Positions 18,948 to 27,956 are shown, counted from the stretch's first letter. The stretch is DNA of 64,000 bases from Paenibacillus cymbidii (GCF_004764705.1 NZ_SHLX01000004.1:248001-312000), one strand, 5' to 3'. Numbers and translations: made by a program. The notes: generated by a model from the letters alone, not told the origin.

Positions 18948-19919
18948 GTGGGAAAAATCAGTGTGGGCATTATCGGACTCGGCGGGCGAGGGGAACTTCA
19001 TCTTGCCGCCTGCCGGGAAGTCGACACCATTCGTGTAGCTGCCGTTTGCGAGGTGCGCGGGGAGCGGCTTGCGGCCGTTGCGGACCGGTATGGCGTTCAA
19101 GACCGATATGAGGAGTGTGCGGTGCTGCTGCAGCGCGAAGATATCGCGCTGGTCATCGTCGCCACCCGCGAAAGCGACCGCTTCGTTCCTGCGCTATGGG
19201 CGCTTCGGGCAGGCAAGCACCTCCTGATGGATTTACCGGTCGCGACGAACCCGTTTGCAGCCGATGCGTTACGCAGGGCAGCTATTGCTGCCGGCAAGCA
19301 TCTGTTCGTTGGAGCGTACCACCGGCAAGAGGAACGTTATGCCGACGTTTATGCGGCCATTCGCGACGGGCATATCGGCCAATTGACCGGCATTACGCTG
19401 CGATACGATAGGGCGGCTTGCGAGAAGTCATATGACCGAGCCCTTTCCTTGTTCGAGCGTTATGCGCGGGAATTGGATCTGATGTTGTGGTACGCAGGCT
19501 GCCGGGCGGTTCGGCTGAAAGCTTATGCAGATCCGGCCGCCACGAATAATCGCCAAGACGGTGAAATGCGGGCGCCGGTCAATCTGGACGCGCCGCATAT
19601 TGCGAAGGTGACGCTCCGGTTTGCGAGCGGCGCCTCCGGGCTGCTTATTGATCGCGGCGAATCGTCCTGTGCTGCCGACGAGGCGGCAGAAGTGATCGTA
19701 TCCGGAACGGAAGGAACGGTCCGAGCCGGCTTCCAGCCGGCAATGCAGCAATCCGAAGCCGCCTTCTCCGCACTGCGCGAGGAACTGGACCGGGTAAGCC
19801 GAAGCTTGCTGCGAGGCGATGCACCCGATTATGCACCGTGGAGACATACCGTCCATGCAGCGGAATTAATCGACGGTATCGTTCGTTCGGCTGCATTCGG
19901 CTATTTAATCAACTATTGA
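18948..19919 (+). CDS. Gfo/Idh/MocA-like protein lacking the family lysine
   Basis: A 323-residue protein with the N-terminal NAD-binding Rossmann fold (SVGIIGLGGRGELHL) and the family C-terminal domain. Where active members have an EKP-type motif whose lysine contacts the cofactor and substrate, this one reads MDLPVATNPF. The histidine of the usual H-x-x-D-x-x/R helix is also replaced (ARELDLMLWYAG). It may bind nucleotide but be catalytically altered, or serve as a partner of the flanking flavoprotein. GTG 18948 follows AAGGGGGG. Confidence 0.8.
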   Translation: MGKISVGIIGLGGRGELHLAACREVDTIRVAAVCEVRGERLAAVADRYGVQDRYEECAVLLQREDIALVIVATRESDRFVPALWALRAGKHLLMDLPVATNPFAADALRRAAIAAGKHLFVGAYHRQEERYADVYAAIRDGHIGQLTGITLRYDRAACEKSYDRALSLFERYARELDLMLWYAGCRAVRLKAYADPAATNNRQDGEMRAPVNLDAPHIAKVTLRFASGASGLLIDRGESSCAADEAAEVIVSGTEGTVRAGFQPAMQQSEAAFSALREELDRVSRSLLRGDAPDYAPWRHTVHAAELIDGIVRSAAFGYLINY

Positions 19920-19943
19920 CGCGAGCAAGAGGGAGGCCATTGC

Positions 19944-21056
19944 GTGAACAAGCGGAACAAAAAAGTGGCCGTCATCGTGACGGAGTACTGGGATATCAGC
20001 CACGCGGATGTGCTGCTGAGCAAAATGTTCGAAGGTTTCGTCCTGAATGGCCGCCCGTATCGTTCCACTATCGATATCGTGTCCATGTACATCGACCAGT
20101 TCCCGGTGAACGACATGGGCAAAGATATGGCGGCCAAGCACCACGTTCCGCTATTTGGCTCGATTCGCGAAACGCTGCTGCGCGGCGGAGATACGTTCGA
20201 TGTGGAAGGTATTATTATCGTCGGCGAGCTGGGCGACTATCCGTGCAATGAAATCGGGCAAACGCTGTACCCGCGCCGGGCTTTTTTCGAAGAGTGCTTG
20301 CAGGTGATGCTGGCGTACGACCGGATCGTCCCCGTGTTTACCGACAAGGGCTTTGCCATTGTACGGGAAGACATCGAATGGGTGTACGATCAAGTGAAGC
20401 GGCACCAAATTCCGTTCATGTCGAGCTCGGTTGTACCTTATTGTCCGCGCCATCCGGTATCGATCGGCATTCCGAACGGGACACCAATCCGGAAGATGTT
20501 CGGTTTTGCTTACAGCGGCGTGGAACGATACACGTACCATGCGCTTGAGATGATGCAGAGCATTGCGGAGAACAGGGCATACGGGGAATCGGGCATCGAA
20601 TCGGTTCGTGCGTTTCGGGACGCGGAAGCGATTGAACGGCTTTTGTCGGATGAATGGCGGACCATGTACCGGGCGCTCGGCGGATTCGCGAATTTGCGCG
20701 ACGTGGAATCGCTTCCTTACCGGTTAAGCGAGCCGGTGCTGTGCGAGGTCGATTACGTCGACGGGTTAAAAGCGGGCGTACTGTTCGGCGAGCCGGAAGC
20801 GCGTCTGTTTGCTTCCGCCTTTCAAGTGTCTGCGGAGGAGAGCCCGGTTTGCGTAGAATTCAGACTGCAAAATCAAAAGCCGAACAGCCATTGGGGCTAT
20901 CTCGTCCTGGAAATCGAAACATTCATCCACACCTCGCGTCCACCTCATCCGGTCGAACGATCGCTGCTGACGACAGGCGCGCTGGACGCATTTATGAGAT
21001 CGCTGCACAGTGGCGGCAAGGAAATTAAGACGCCCTACTTGCGCGTGTCCTATTAA
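19944..21056 (+). CDS. Unrecognised 370-residue protein in a catabolic operon
   Basis: I do not recognise a characterised family. The protein is soluble, with no signal peptide or transmembrane segment, and starts KVAVIVTEYWDISHADVLLS, which is reminiscent of an alpha/beta nucleotide- or sugar-binding fold. Conserved-looking motifs are GEDTFD-like GGDTFDVEGIII, GDYPCNEIGQTLYPRRAFFEE and PVFTDKGF. GTG 19944 follows GGGAGG. It is tightly packed (24 bp each side) between the Gfo/Idh/MocA-like gene and a creatininase gene, so it should act in the same pathway. A weak similarity to the oxidoreductase-like companions of Gfo genes is possible but unproven. Confidence 0.75.
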   Translation: MNKRNKKVAVIVTEYWDISHADVLLSKMFEGFVLNGRPYRSTIDIVSMYIDQFPVNDMGKDMAAKHHVPLFGSIRETLLRGGDTFDVEGIIIVGELGDYPCNEIGQTLYPRRAFFEECLQVMLAYDRIVPVFTDKGFAIVREDIEWVYDQVKRHQIPFMSSSVVPYCPRHPVSIGIPNGTPIRKMFGFAYSGVERYTYHALEMMQSIAENRAYGESGIESVRAFRDAEAIERLLSDEWRTMYRALGGFANLRDVESLPYRLSEPVLCEVDYVDGLKAGVLFGEPEARLFASAFQVSAEESPVCVEFRLQNQKPNSHWGYLVLEIETFIHTSRPPHPVERSLLTTGALDAFMRSLHSGGKEIKTPYLRVSY

Positions 21057-21079
21057 GCTGCGAAAGAGAGGCAACAAAC

Positions 21080-21904
21080 ATGAGCGGACGCTCGATTTTT
21101 TTTCATCATTACACGCGTGCGGAAATAACGGAAATGGCCGGCCAAGGCGCCGCCATCGTCGTTCCGCTTGCCGCTACCGAGCAGCACGGCGATCATCTGC
21201 CGGTATATACCGACAGTTTTATCTGCGACCACATCGTGCGGCGGTCGGTGGAATCCGCTGCGGCTTCCGTTCCGATCGTTATGGCGCCGCTGGTAAGCAT
21301 TGGCTGCTCGCAGCACCATTTAAGCTTCGGGGGCACCATTTCGTTCCCTTCGGCAACTTATTTGTTGATGTTGGGCGATATCGCGGAAAGTCTGGTACGT
21401 TGCGGGTTCCGCAAAATCATTTTTGTCAACGGGCACGGCGGCAATCATGCCCTCATGAATCAGGCTGCCCAGGATTTGGCGGTACGTCATCCTGTATGGA
21501 CGGCAGCCGCTTCTTATTGGAATATTGCCAAGTCGGCATTGGTGGATGCAGGCGCCAAGGAGGTCGGCAAAGTGCCCGGTCATGCCGGCGGGTTTGAAAC
21601 GTCGCTGATCATGGCACTGATGCCCAAGCTCGTCAAACGCGAACGGATCACGTACACCCATCGGGAGCATATGCGATCGACGTATTCGGAATCGGGCGTC
21701 TTCATTGGCAAGCATGGAGAACTCACAGGTATTGATGGCTTCACGGACGCGGCTGGCGCGGCCGACGCGGCGAAAGGCGTGCGTTATCTGCAGACGATCG
21801 TCGAATCGCTATCGCGGTGGCTGATCGACGTATACGGCACGATGTCGGAAATCTGCGATGGGCAGCTTTCTTCCGTGAATGCTTCCACTCCCGCTTCGCC
21901 GTAA
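21080..21904 (+). CDS. Creatininase family amidohydrolase
   Basis: A 274-residue metal-dependent hydrolase of the creatininase fold. The two-metal site is visible in PLAATEQHGDHLPVYTD (Glu, His, Asp), VNGHGGNHAL (His) and GHAGGFETS (Glu). ATG 21080 follows GAAAGAGAGG. In sugar or lactone pathways, family members hydrolyse amides or lactone-like rings rather than creatinine, and that fits this operon, whose last gene it is. The C-terminal 25 residues are Ser/Thr/Ala-rich and probably disordered. Confidence 0.85.
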   Translation: MSGRSIFFHHYTRAEITEMAGQGAAIVVPLAATEQHGDHLPVYTDSFICDHIVRRSVESAAASVPIVMAPLVSIGCSQHHLSFGGTISFPSATYLLMLGDIAESLVRCGFRKIIFVNGHGGNHALMNQAAQDLAVRHPVWTAAASYWNIAKSALVDAGAKEVGKVPGHAGGFETSLIMALMPKLVKRERITYTHREHMRSTYSESGVFIGKHGELTGIDGFTDAAGAADAAKGVRYLQTIVESLSRWLIDVYGTMSEICDGQLSSVNASTPASP

Positions 21905-22209
21905 CAAGAAGTTCACGAATAAGCATTTAGAGCTGGGGCGCAGAGAAAACAGATAAAACCATTTATTCGGTTTTTATTCGAACGGAATAAAGATATATTT
22001 TAAGCAAGAGAAATGAAAAGGTGGGGTCGTTGTGCCAACAACTCTGTAATGGTGATGAAGTGAAACGGGCATTACTTCCCAACAGCATCATCACGAATCC
22101 GCAAGTCAGGATGAGCAGTAAACTAAAAGCAGATTTGTGTATCACCATTTCGCCAATTGTTTAGTTGGATCAATTCACGAAACGAAAGTGAATAAAGCGA
22201 GGAAATAGC
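21905..22209. other. Intergenic stretch with possible gene debris
   Basis: No supported gene. It is AT-rich compared with its surroundings. A 61-codon minus-strand frame at 21963-22148 begins with a hydrophobic, signal-like stretch (MVIHKSAFSLLLILTCGF), but it has no ribosome site and its second half looks random; it could be the stump of a secreted protein. No clear terminator was found for the upstream operon. Confidence 0.35.
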
Positions 22210-22680
22210 GTGAATGAATATAACCCTTTGGATTCTTCCAACTTATTCATTCGAAGCGCAGTCGTCGACGATGTCGATCGACTGCGCGACATCTTCCGTC
22301 GTGCCTCGCTGACAATCGAGGGCGACCGCGATCTCATCGCCACTCATCCTGAGTGGCTCTTGTGGGACGACATGATGTTGCCGTTCGCTCGAGTAGCTGT
22401 TGTTGGCGAACGGGTCGTGGGCTTTGCGTCGGCGCGTCCTGTCGACGACTTCCTCGAACTTGAGGATCTGTTTACGGAACCTGATTGGATGCGCCAAGGC
22501 GTTGCGAGTGCCCTGATCGAAGACATTGCGCGGCGTGGTGTCCGAATCGAGGTGACTGCCAATCCGCACGCGTTAGGGTTTTATGAATCCGTCGGGTTTA
22601 TCGCCAGCGGTTTCGCCTGCACACCGGGGGGACCGGCGCCGCGGATGCAGCTCAAGCCCGCCACATTAGAAAAGAGATAA
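22210..22680 (+). CDS. GNAT family N-acetyltransferase
   Basis: A 156-residue acetyltransferase. An N-terminal IRSAVVDDVDRLRDIFRRAS unit is followed by the beta-4/beta-5 region ELEDLFTEPDWMRQGVASALIEDI, where RQGVAS matches the acetyl-CoA pyrophosphate loop Q/R-x-x-G-x-G/A, and by NPHALGFYESVGF near the end. GTG 22210 follows GAGGAAATAGC. A good terminator follows, so it is a single-gene unit. The acceptor is unknown. Confidence 0.85.
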   Translation: MNEYNPLDSSNLFIRSAVVDDVDRLRDIFRRASLTIEGDRDLIATHPEWLLWDDMMLPFARVAVVGERVVGFASARPVDDFLELEDLFTEPDWMRQGVASALIEDIARRGVRIEVTANPHALGFYESVGFIASGFACTPGGPAPRMQLKPATLEKR

Positions 22681-22725
22681 AACACTTTGAATCCAGTATT
22701 TCATGAAAATCCATTTATCGAACGG

Positions 22726-22751
22726 GACCACTCAATAGAGTGGTCTTTTTT
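22726..22751 (+). terminator. Terminator after the acetyltransferase gene
   Basis: Perfect 8-bp stem GACCACTC / GAGTGGTC, loop AATA, followed directly by TTTTTTAA. Confidence 0.92.
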
Positions 22752-22911
22752 AATGGAGGTCTGGATTCCTGCAAAATGGGTCCTGTCAACAACATGTCGG
22801 ATGTCTCCTATTGGAAACAGAATGTCGCAAAGCTTATCATTTATGTTACAATTCAGAAGAATACTTGATTGGACTTCATTGCCGACTCGCAAGCGGATAA
22901 GGGGAAATGAG

Positions 22912-23574
22912 ATGAAGAAGCTATTCGTGCACCCATTGTGGCTGCTCCTTGTCATTCCGTTACTGGGTATGGTCTACGTGATGATCAATCGCGAACCTTC
23001 GTTGTCGCGAACCTTGTACACGGATTTGGATGATACGATTCCTTTTATCAGGTATTTTATCATCCCCTACATGATCTGGATGCCATTCTTATATCTAACC
23101 TTCATTTATTTTTATTTTAAAGACAGAGAGCTCTACTTTCGGGCATTGTTTGCTTATACTTTGAGCGTGCTGATCTGTTATGGCATTTATTTGCTCTTCC
23201 AAACGACAGTCCCGAGATTGCAATTGCAGGACAACGATCTGCTTAGCCGAATGGTGATGTTCGTCTACCAGAACGATGCCCCTTACAATTGTTTTCCAAG
23301 CATACACTGTCTGTCCAGCTATCTTCTGTTCATTGCAGCCAAAAGCAGTCCGGCAATTCGTCCAAAATCTGTCGCAGCGATTGGAGTCGTTGCCTGGTTC
23401 ATCATCATCTCGACATTATTCGTTAAGCAGCACGTCGTCATGGATGTTTTGGCGGGTGTTATGCTCGGACACGTCATGTTTTCTTTTTCCACTTTTGTAT
23501 TGAGGCGTACAAGACGGTGGTTCGTCGGAAAAGGCAAAGAAATGCCCGGAATTCATCCAATCGGATTCGATTAG
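22912..23574 (+). CDS. PAP2 family membrane phosphatase
   Basis: A 220-residue integral membrane protein with about six helices, of the PAP2 superfamily and closest in style to the inositol phosphorylceramide synthase-like group. The acid phosphatase motifs are CFPSIHCLSS (catalytic-site His) and KQHVVMDVLAG (His and Asp). ATG 22912 follows AAGGGGAAATGAG; the longer frame from 22687 would cross the terminator and is rejected. It probably dephosphorylates a lipid phosphate or undecaprenyl pyrophosphate at the outer membrane face. Confidence 0.85.
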   Translation: MKKLFVHPLWLLLVIPLLGMVYVMINREPSLSRTLYTDLDDTIPFIRYFIIPYMIWMPFLYLTFIYFYFKDRELYFRALFAYTLSVLICYGIYLLFQTTVPRLQLQDNDLLSRMVMFVYQNDAPYNCFPSIHCLSSYLLFIAAKSSPAIRPKSVAAIGVVAWFIIISTLFVKQHVVMDVLAGVMLGHVMFSFSTFVLRRTRRWFVGKGKEMPGIHPIGFD

Positions 23575-23591
23575 TGCGATAAAGAGCGGAG

Positions 23592-23626
23592 AGCGGCGAT
23601 TATATCGGCCGCTTCTTCATTTTGTC
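23592..23626 (+). terminator. Hairpin terminator after the PAP2 gene
   Basis: AGCGGC pairs with GCCGCT, and GAT with ATC inside, with one bulged base; TCTTCATTTTG follows. Confidence 0.6.
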
Positions 23627-23724
23627 TGGCGTTCGAATGGAGGAGAAAAAAGTTTGATGAAGTGAAGCCGCCGCGGAAAATCCTTACAAATAATCAATAA
23701 TTATGGAATCGGAGCGTAACTCAG

Positions 23725-24177
23725 ATGCAAATACGAAAGTTGAATGCCAACGAAATCCCGCCATTTGAGCTACTATTATTAGCGGATCCGTCACAGAAGC
23801 TTGTAGAAGAATATCTCCGCAGAGGATATTGCTTTATCGGCTTAAGGAATGATCAAGTAATAGGTGTCTATGTTTTGCTGCCAACAAGACCTGATACAGT
23901 TGAATTAGTAAATCTTGCGGTCGATGAAAACCATCAAGGAAATGGATTTGGAAAACAGTTAGTAAAGCATGCCATACAAATTGCCACGGGACTGGGATTT
24001 AAAACAATTGAAGTCGGCACCGGGAATTCTGGTGTTGGGCAACTTGCCCTTTATCAGAAATGCGGATTTAGAATAACTGGGGTAGACAGAGACTTTTTTG
24101 TCAGACATTATGATGAAGCAATATTTGAAAATGGTATACAAGTTATCGATATGATACGTTTATCGCAAGATTTATAG
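23725..24177 (+). CDS. GNAT family N-acetyltransferase (YvbK-like)
   Basis: A 150-residue acetyltransferase. The acetyl-CoA site reads LVNLAVDENHQGNGFGKQLV with the Q-G-N-G-F-G loop, followed by LGFKTIEVGTGNSGVGQLALYQKCGFR. ATG 23725 follows GGAGCG. The gene is visibly richer in A/T and uses different codons from its neighbours, so it may have been acquired by transfer. The closest family I recognise is YvbK of Bacillus; the substrate is unknown. Confidence 0.85.
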   Translation: MQIRKLNANEIPPFELLLLADPSQKLVEEYLRRGYCFIGLRNDQVIGVYVLLPTRPDTVELVNLAVDENHQGNGFGKQLVKHAIQIATGLGFKTIEVGTGNSGVGQLALYQKCGFRITGVDRDFFVRHYDEAIFENGIQVIDMIRLSQDL

Positions 24178-24336
24178 TGAAACGGTTGTTCAACAGTCTT
24201 GAAATGAATGCCCAACTTCGCGGGCGTTTGAATTAGCAATATTTCTAATAAAATCGTCAAGAAACCACCTACATTTCACCACGATAATCCTTTATTGTCA
24301 GGGGGAATAATAGACCCCATTGAAGGAGAAGATCGA

Positions 24337-26235
24337 ATGCTGCCGAAAGCCAACCCTTTGGTGAAAGACTGGTCCTTGATCCACGATAAAATCACCCGCT
24401 ATCCGTGGGCGAAGCAGATAGCCGAACAAACGAAAACGGAAACCGATCGTTGGATCGCGCAATACAATGACGAACCAACGCGCATTTCCGGGTGGGGGCA
24501 CAATTACTACTGCCGTCTGTGCGCCTCGGCTCTAGTATTTGACGAAGGCAAGCCGACCGAACATCGCTGCAGCCGCTGCAATGCCGTTCGGGATGACGAT
24601 GAAGCGAACGAGGCTTGGAATGCCACGTATCGCAGCAAAGCGGGGACTGAAATTTTTTCCGCCGCCGTGCTTTACAACTTGCATGGGGATACGAAGTATT
24701 TGACGTATATCCGCAAGGTGCTGGCTTTTTTGTCGGAGCATCTGGAATCGTTTCAAGTTCGTACGCCGAAAGGCTTCGAAGGCCGGTTCAGCGGCATTAA
24801 CCTGGGGGATGCTGTCACGATTTGCTGGATGTTGAACGGCATGCATCTGGTGCGGGACGAGTTGCCGGAAGACGAGCTCGAGTTGGCCAAACATCGCTTT
24901 TTCTTCCCGATGGCCTCGTTTCTGAATACGAAGGATGGCGGCACGCCGAATATCGCCTGCTGGATGAAGTCGGCGCTCGGCATGATCGGCCTGTTCTACG
25001 GCGAGCATGAATGGTGCCGGCTGGCGGAGGATGGGCACGAAGGGATCAACAAGGAGCTGGAGAAAGGTCTGCTGCCGCAAGGCTTCTGGTACGAGAGCTC
25101 GTTCCATTATCATTTTTACTGTGCGGACGGATTGACGCATTACGCCGCCTTTTGCGCGCTGTACGGGTATGAGCAGTCCACGTTTACGGAATCCCTGCGT
25201 AAAATGTACCGCTACCCGGTTCAATACGCGTTCCCGAACGGGAAACTCCCGAGTCCGAACGACGGCTGGCCGTTGCTCTCGTTCGCCAATTACGCGCGTC
25301 AATACGAGTGGATCCGCAACGTTTACGACGAGCCGATTTTCCGCTATGCGCTTGCGCAATGCTACGATGACGACAACGACGGGACGTCGGAATATGTGGG
25401 GACACTCCCTCGATTGCTGTTCGGCACCGATTGGCGGAATGAGCTCGAGCGTTATGAGCTGGCGCATGACGTTGCGATCCGACCGGAACGCATATCCCGC
25501 TGCGACGAAGACATCCATTACGTCATGCTGCAGAATCCGCAGACTAGCGTGTTTTTGAAGTACGGTTTCGTCATCCGCGAGCATTCTCATGCCGACGTGA
25601 TGAACTTCGAAATTTTTCGGAAGGATGAAATCGTGTCGCGCGATATTTCGAACGCCGGTTATGGCTCGGACATCTTCCGCGAATGGCAGCGCAAAACGAT
25701 CGCGCACAATACGGTCATGGTTGACCGGCTCAATCAGCCGAACCGGCCAGCCGGCAAGCTGCTGTCGTTCGATCCCGTCGCCAACTCCTGCCTCGTACAG
25801 GCGGTTGATGTGTATCCGGGCGTTACGTATACGCGTTGCTTCAAGTTATCGGAAGATGGCCTGCAGGACGAGTTTACCGTTACGACGGAAACGCCTTCCC
25901 GCGACCAAAGCGAAACGCATACGTTCGATTGGTTCTTCCATTGTTCGGGCGAAATGGAATGCGAGCTGCCCATGGCAAACGCATCGGCGCCGGGAGAGGC
26001 TGACGGCTACCAGCTGATGCAGGATGTGCAAAGCTGCAGTCTGGACGGAGACTGGCAAATCGGCTGGAGGCTGTCGGGAAAACGGGTAAGCCTGGCGATG
26101 GAAGGTTGCCCCGGCACCCAGGTATTTATTTTCCGCGGGTACGAACATCGTTCCGACTTGCTTCGCTGGGGAGTCATGGTGCGGCGTACGGGCACATCTG
26201 CAACCTATAAGGCGGAATACCGTTTCGAGGATTGA
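24337..26235 (+). CDS. Heparinase II/III family protein (polysaccharide lyase-like)
   Basis: A 632-residue protein with an alpha/alpha-toroid N-terminal half and a beta-rich heparinase II/III-like C-terminal half that contains HSHADVMNFEIF, the conserved histidine motif of this domain. Near residues 55-80 two CxxC pairs (CRLC and CSRC) could form a small zinc ribbon. No signal peptide, so it likely acts inside the cell on imported acidic oligosaccharides. ATG 24337 follows AAGGAGA. A damaged sugar transporter operon follows and may once have served it. Confidence 0.82.
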   Translation: MLPKANPLVKDWSLIHDKITRYPWAKQIAEQTKTETDRWIAQYNDEPTRISGWGHNYYCRLCASALVFDEGKPTEHRCSRCNAVRDDDEANEAWNATYRSKAGTEIFSAAVLYNLHGDTKYLTYIRKVLAFLSEHLESFQVRTPKGFEGRFSGINLGDAVTICWMLNGMHLVRDELPEDELELAKHRFFFPMASFLNTKDGGTPNIACWMKSALGMIGLFYGEHEWCRLAEDGHEGINKELEKGLLPQGFWYESSFHYHFYCADGLTHYAAFCALYGYEQSTFTESLRKMYRYPVQYAFPNGKLPSPNDGWPLLSFANYARQYEWIRNVYDEPIFRYALAQCYDDDNDGTSEYVGTLPRLLFGTDWRNELERYELAHDVAIRPERISRCDEDIHYVMLQNPQTSVFLKYGFVIREHSHADVMNFEIFRKDEIVSRDISNAGYGSDIFREWQRKTIAHNTVMVDRLNQPNRPAGKLLSFDPVANSCLVQAVDVYPGVTYTRCFKLSEDGLQDEFTVTTETPSRDQSETHTFDWFFHCSGEMECELPMANASAPGEADGYQLMQDVQSCSLDGDWQIGWRLSGKRVSLAMEGCPGTQVFIFRGYEHRSDLLRWGVMVRRTGTSATYKAEYRFED

Positions 26236-26264
26236 TCGTTTCAAAGCATGATAGAACGATAGTG

Positions 26265-26300
26265 GGGAGCTTGCCGCGCGGCAGGCTCCCTTCGTTCATT
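26265..26300 (+). terminator. Hairpin terminator after the heparinase-like gene
   Basis: A 12-bp stem with one G-U pair, GGGAGCTTGCCG / CGGCAGGCTCCC, with a very short CG loop, followed by TTCGTTCATT. Confidence 0.7.
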
Positions 26301-26412
26301 AATTTGCGAGCGCGAAATAAAATATCATTAAATGGTAAATATTAACATCACTCGCGATCCTGGAGCACTTTCGATGATTTCCGCCCAACTAAGCAATGGT
26401 TCACGGTCGCAT

Positions 26413-26456
26413 GAATAGAAAAATAGACTAGATTGTAACTTTTTCGCGCTATATAA
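26413..26456 (+). promoter_or_regulatory. Upstream motif of the LplB-type gene, copy 1
   Basis: The segment carries TAGAAAAA, a GAC trinucleotide, then GTAACTTTTTCGC followed by CTATA, about 75-120 bp before the permease start. A close copy occurs at 27957-27998. It may be a promoter/operator for YesN-type control of transporter operons. The rest of 26236-26530 holds only the terminator and no gene. Confidence 0.45.
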
Positions 26457-26530
26457 GTCCCGCGTTGCGAGTGTAAAATTAGGCCAATCAGGACAGAGAG
26501 AGCTTAGTCGCCAGAAAAGGAGAGATTAGC

Positions 26531-27345
26531 GTGCCGGCCACGAAACCGAAATTCCCCGCCTGCAACGAGGGAGAGCTTGTAGCGGGACGGCGCCCCATCA
26601 TGCGCAATTACTATTCGAACCGTTATTTGCTTTTGATGATGGTGCCGGGCTTGCTTTATTATGTGTTGTTCAAGTACGCACCGATGTACGGAATTATTAT
26701 CGCCTTCAAAGACTTAAATATTATGCAAGGAATTTTCGCCAGTCCCTGGGTGGGGTTTAAGCACTTTGAGGCTTTGTTTCGATCCCCGGATTTTGTGCGG
26801 GTGTTCCGCAATACCCTGATTATCAGCACATACAAGCTTGTGTTCACGTTCCCGGCTCCGATCGTGCTCGCGATCTTGCTGAATGAAGTGAGAATCACCT
26901 TGTTTAAGCGAGTCATCCAGACGATAACGTATTTGCCGCATTTTTTGTCATGGGTTATTCTTTCGGGTATTGTCATTAACCTGCTGTCTCCTTCAACGGG
27001 CCTTGTTAACGTAATTTTGAACTCAATAGGTGTAAAAACAATATTCTTCGTGGGCGATCCCGACTGGTTCCGAACGGTATTGGTCGTTTCGGGCGCATGG
27101 AAGGAAGTAGGCTGGGGAACCATCATTTATATGGCAGCGCTTGCATCTGTTGATTCACAACTGTATGAAGCAATGGCTATTCGGTGTCGGACGTATTCTC
27201 CACTTACGTGTACAGGATGGGTCTGGAGAACATGATGTACAGCTTCTCGACGGCAATGAATATGTTCAAAAATGTTATCGCTTTCGGACTCGTGATAGGC
27301 ACCAATTACATCGTGCGGAGATTCAGCGACTATGGACTATGGTAG
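26531..27345 (+). pseudogene. LplB-type sugar ABC permease with internal deletion
   Basis: The N-terminal ~215 residues are a normal LplB-like permease (MMVPGLLYYVLFKYAPMYGI, NEVRITLFKRVIQTITYLPH, LPHFLSWVILSGI) up to SQLYEAMAI, where the EAA loop begins. At about 27175-27181 the sequence jumps, in another frame, to the last 54 residues (SVSDVFSTYVYRMGLEN, NMFKNVIAFGLVIGTNYI, RRFSDYGLW) ending at TAG 27343-27345. About 60 residues, including the ATPase-docking loop and one helix, are missing. GTG 26531 follows AAGGAGAG. It is non-functional. Confidence 0.85.
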
Positions 27346-27360
27346 GAGGAGAAGCGGGGA

Positions 27361-27855
27361 ATGAAACTCTCTCGGGGAGAAAAAGGATTCCAGGCAGTTA
27401 ATTATTTTCTTCTTACTGTCATTGGTATTATTACCATCTATCCAGTATGGGATGTATTTCGTATCTCGTTCAGCACGCCCGCCGAGGCAAGTCGGCTTGC
27501 CTTCACGCTGTGGCCGGAAGAAATCAGCTTTAATGCCTATAAGCACGTGCTGAATAACCCGTATATATGGTCGGGATACCAAGTTACTATCGAACGCATG
27601 ATACTGGGCACATTCATTCAGATCATTCTGACAGCGCTGCTCGCGTATCCGCTCTCGCGCCGACAATTGCCGCATCGCGCCGCTTTTACGATGCTGATCG
27701 TATTCACGATGTTTTTCTCGGGCGGGATGATTCCGGACTATTTGCTCATCCAGAATTATTTGCACATGGGCAATACGATATGGGAGCAGCGTGAAGCCGG
27801 AATAGAGAACCAGCATTTTGCGGTATTGATTGCGATTGAACGTGCGGGTCAATAG
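27361..27855 (+). pseudogene. YtcP-type sugar ABC permease, C-terminally truncated
   Basis: ATG 27361 follows GGAGGAGAAGCGG and begins a YtcP-like permease (KGFQAVNYFLLTVIGIITIY, ALLAYPLSRRQLP, FTMFFSGGMIPDYLLIQNY). After LHMGNTIW, near 27780, the similarity stops; the remaining codons to 27855 are the reverse complement of a histidine kinase N-terminus. The second half of the permease, with its EAA loop, is lost, so with the broken partner upstream the whole transporter is dead. Confidence 0.85.
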
Positions 27856-27873
27856 ACGCAGCAACTTTTTCAT
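27781..27873 (-). pseudogene. N-terminal stump of a YesM-type histidine kinase
   Basis: The minus strand from ATG 27873 reads MKKLLRLLTRTFNRNQYRK followed by MLVLYSGFTLLP, which fits the cytoplasmic start and first helix of a YesM-like kinase. It ends where the plus-strand permease fragment begins, so an inversion or a deletion between opposed genes joined them. Identification rests on 31 residues only. Confidence 0.45.
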
Positions 27874-27956
27874 GGTAAGCCCCCGTCCGGTGTGATGTAT
27901 GCAGAAGCGATCTCATTCCAACACCGGAATATGATGGTTGACATGTGGCGAGGGAA

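Noticed and set aside
24212..24232. GCCC / GGGC hairpin after the second acetyltransferase gene
   Set aside because: A four-base stem with a weak T stretch is too little to support a terminator.
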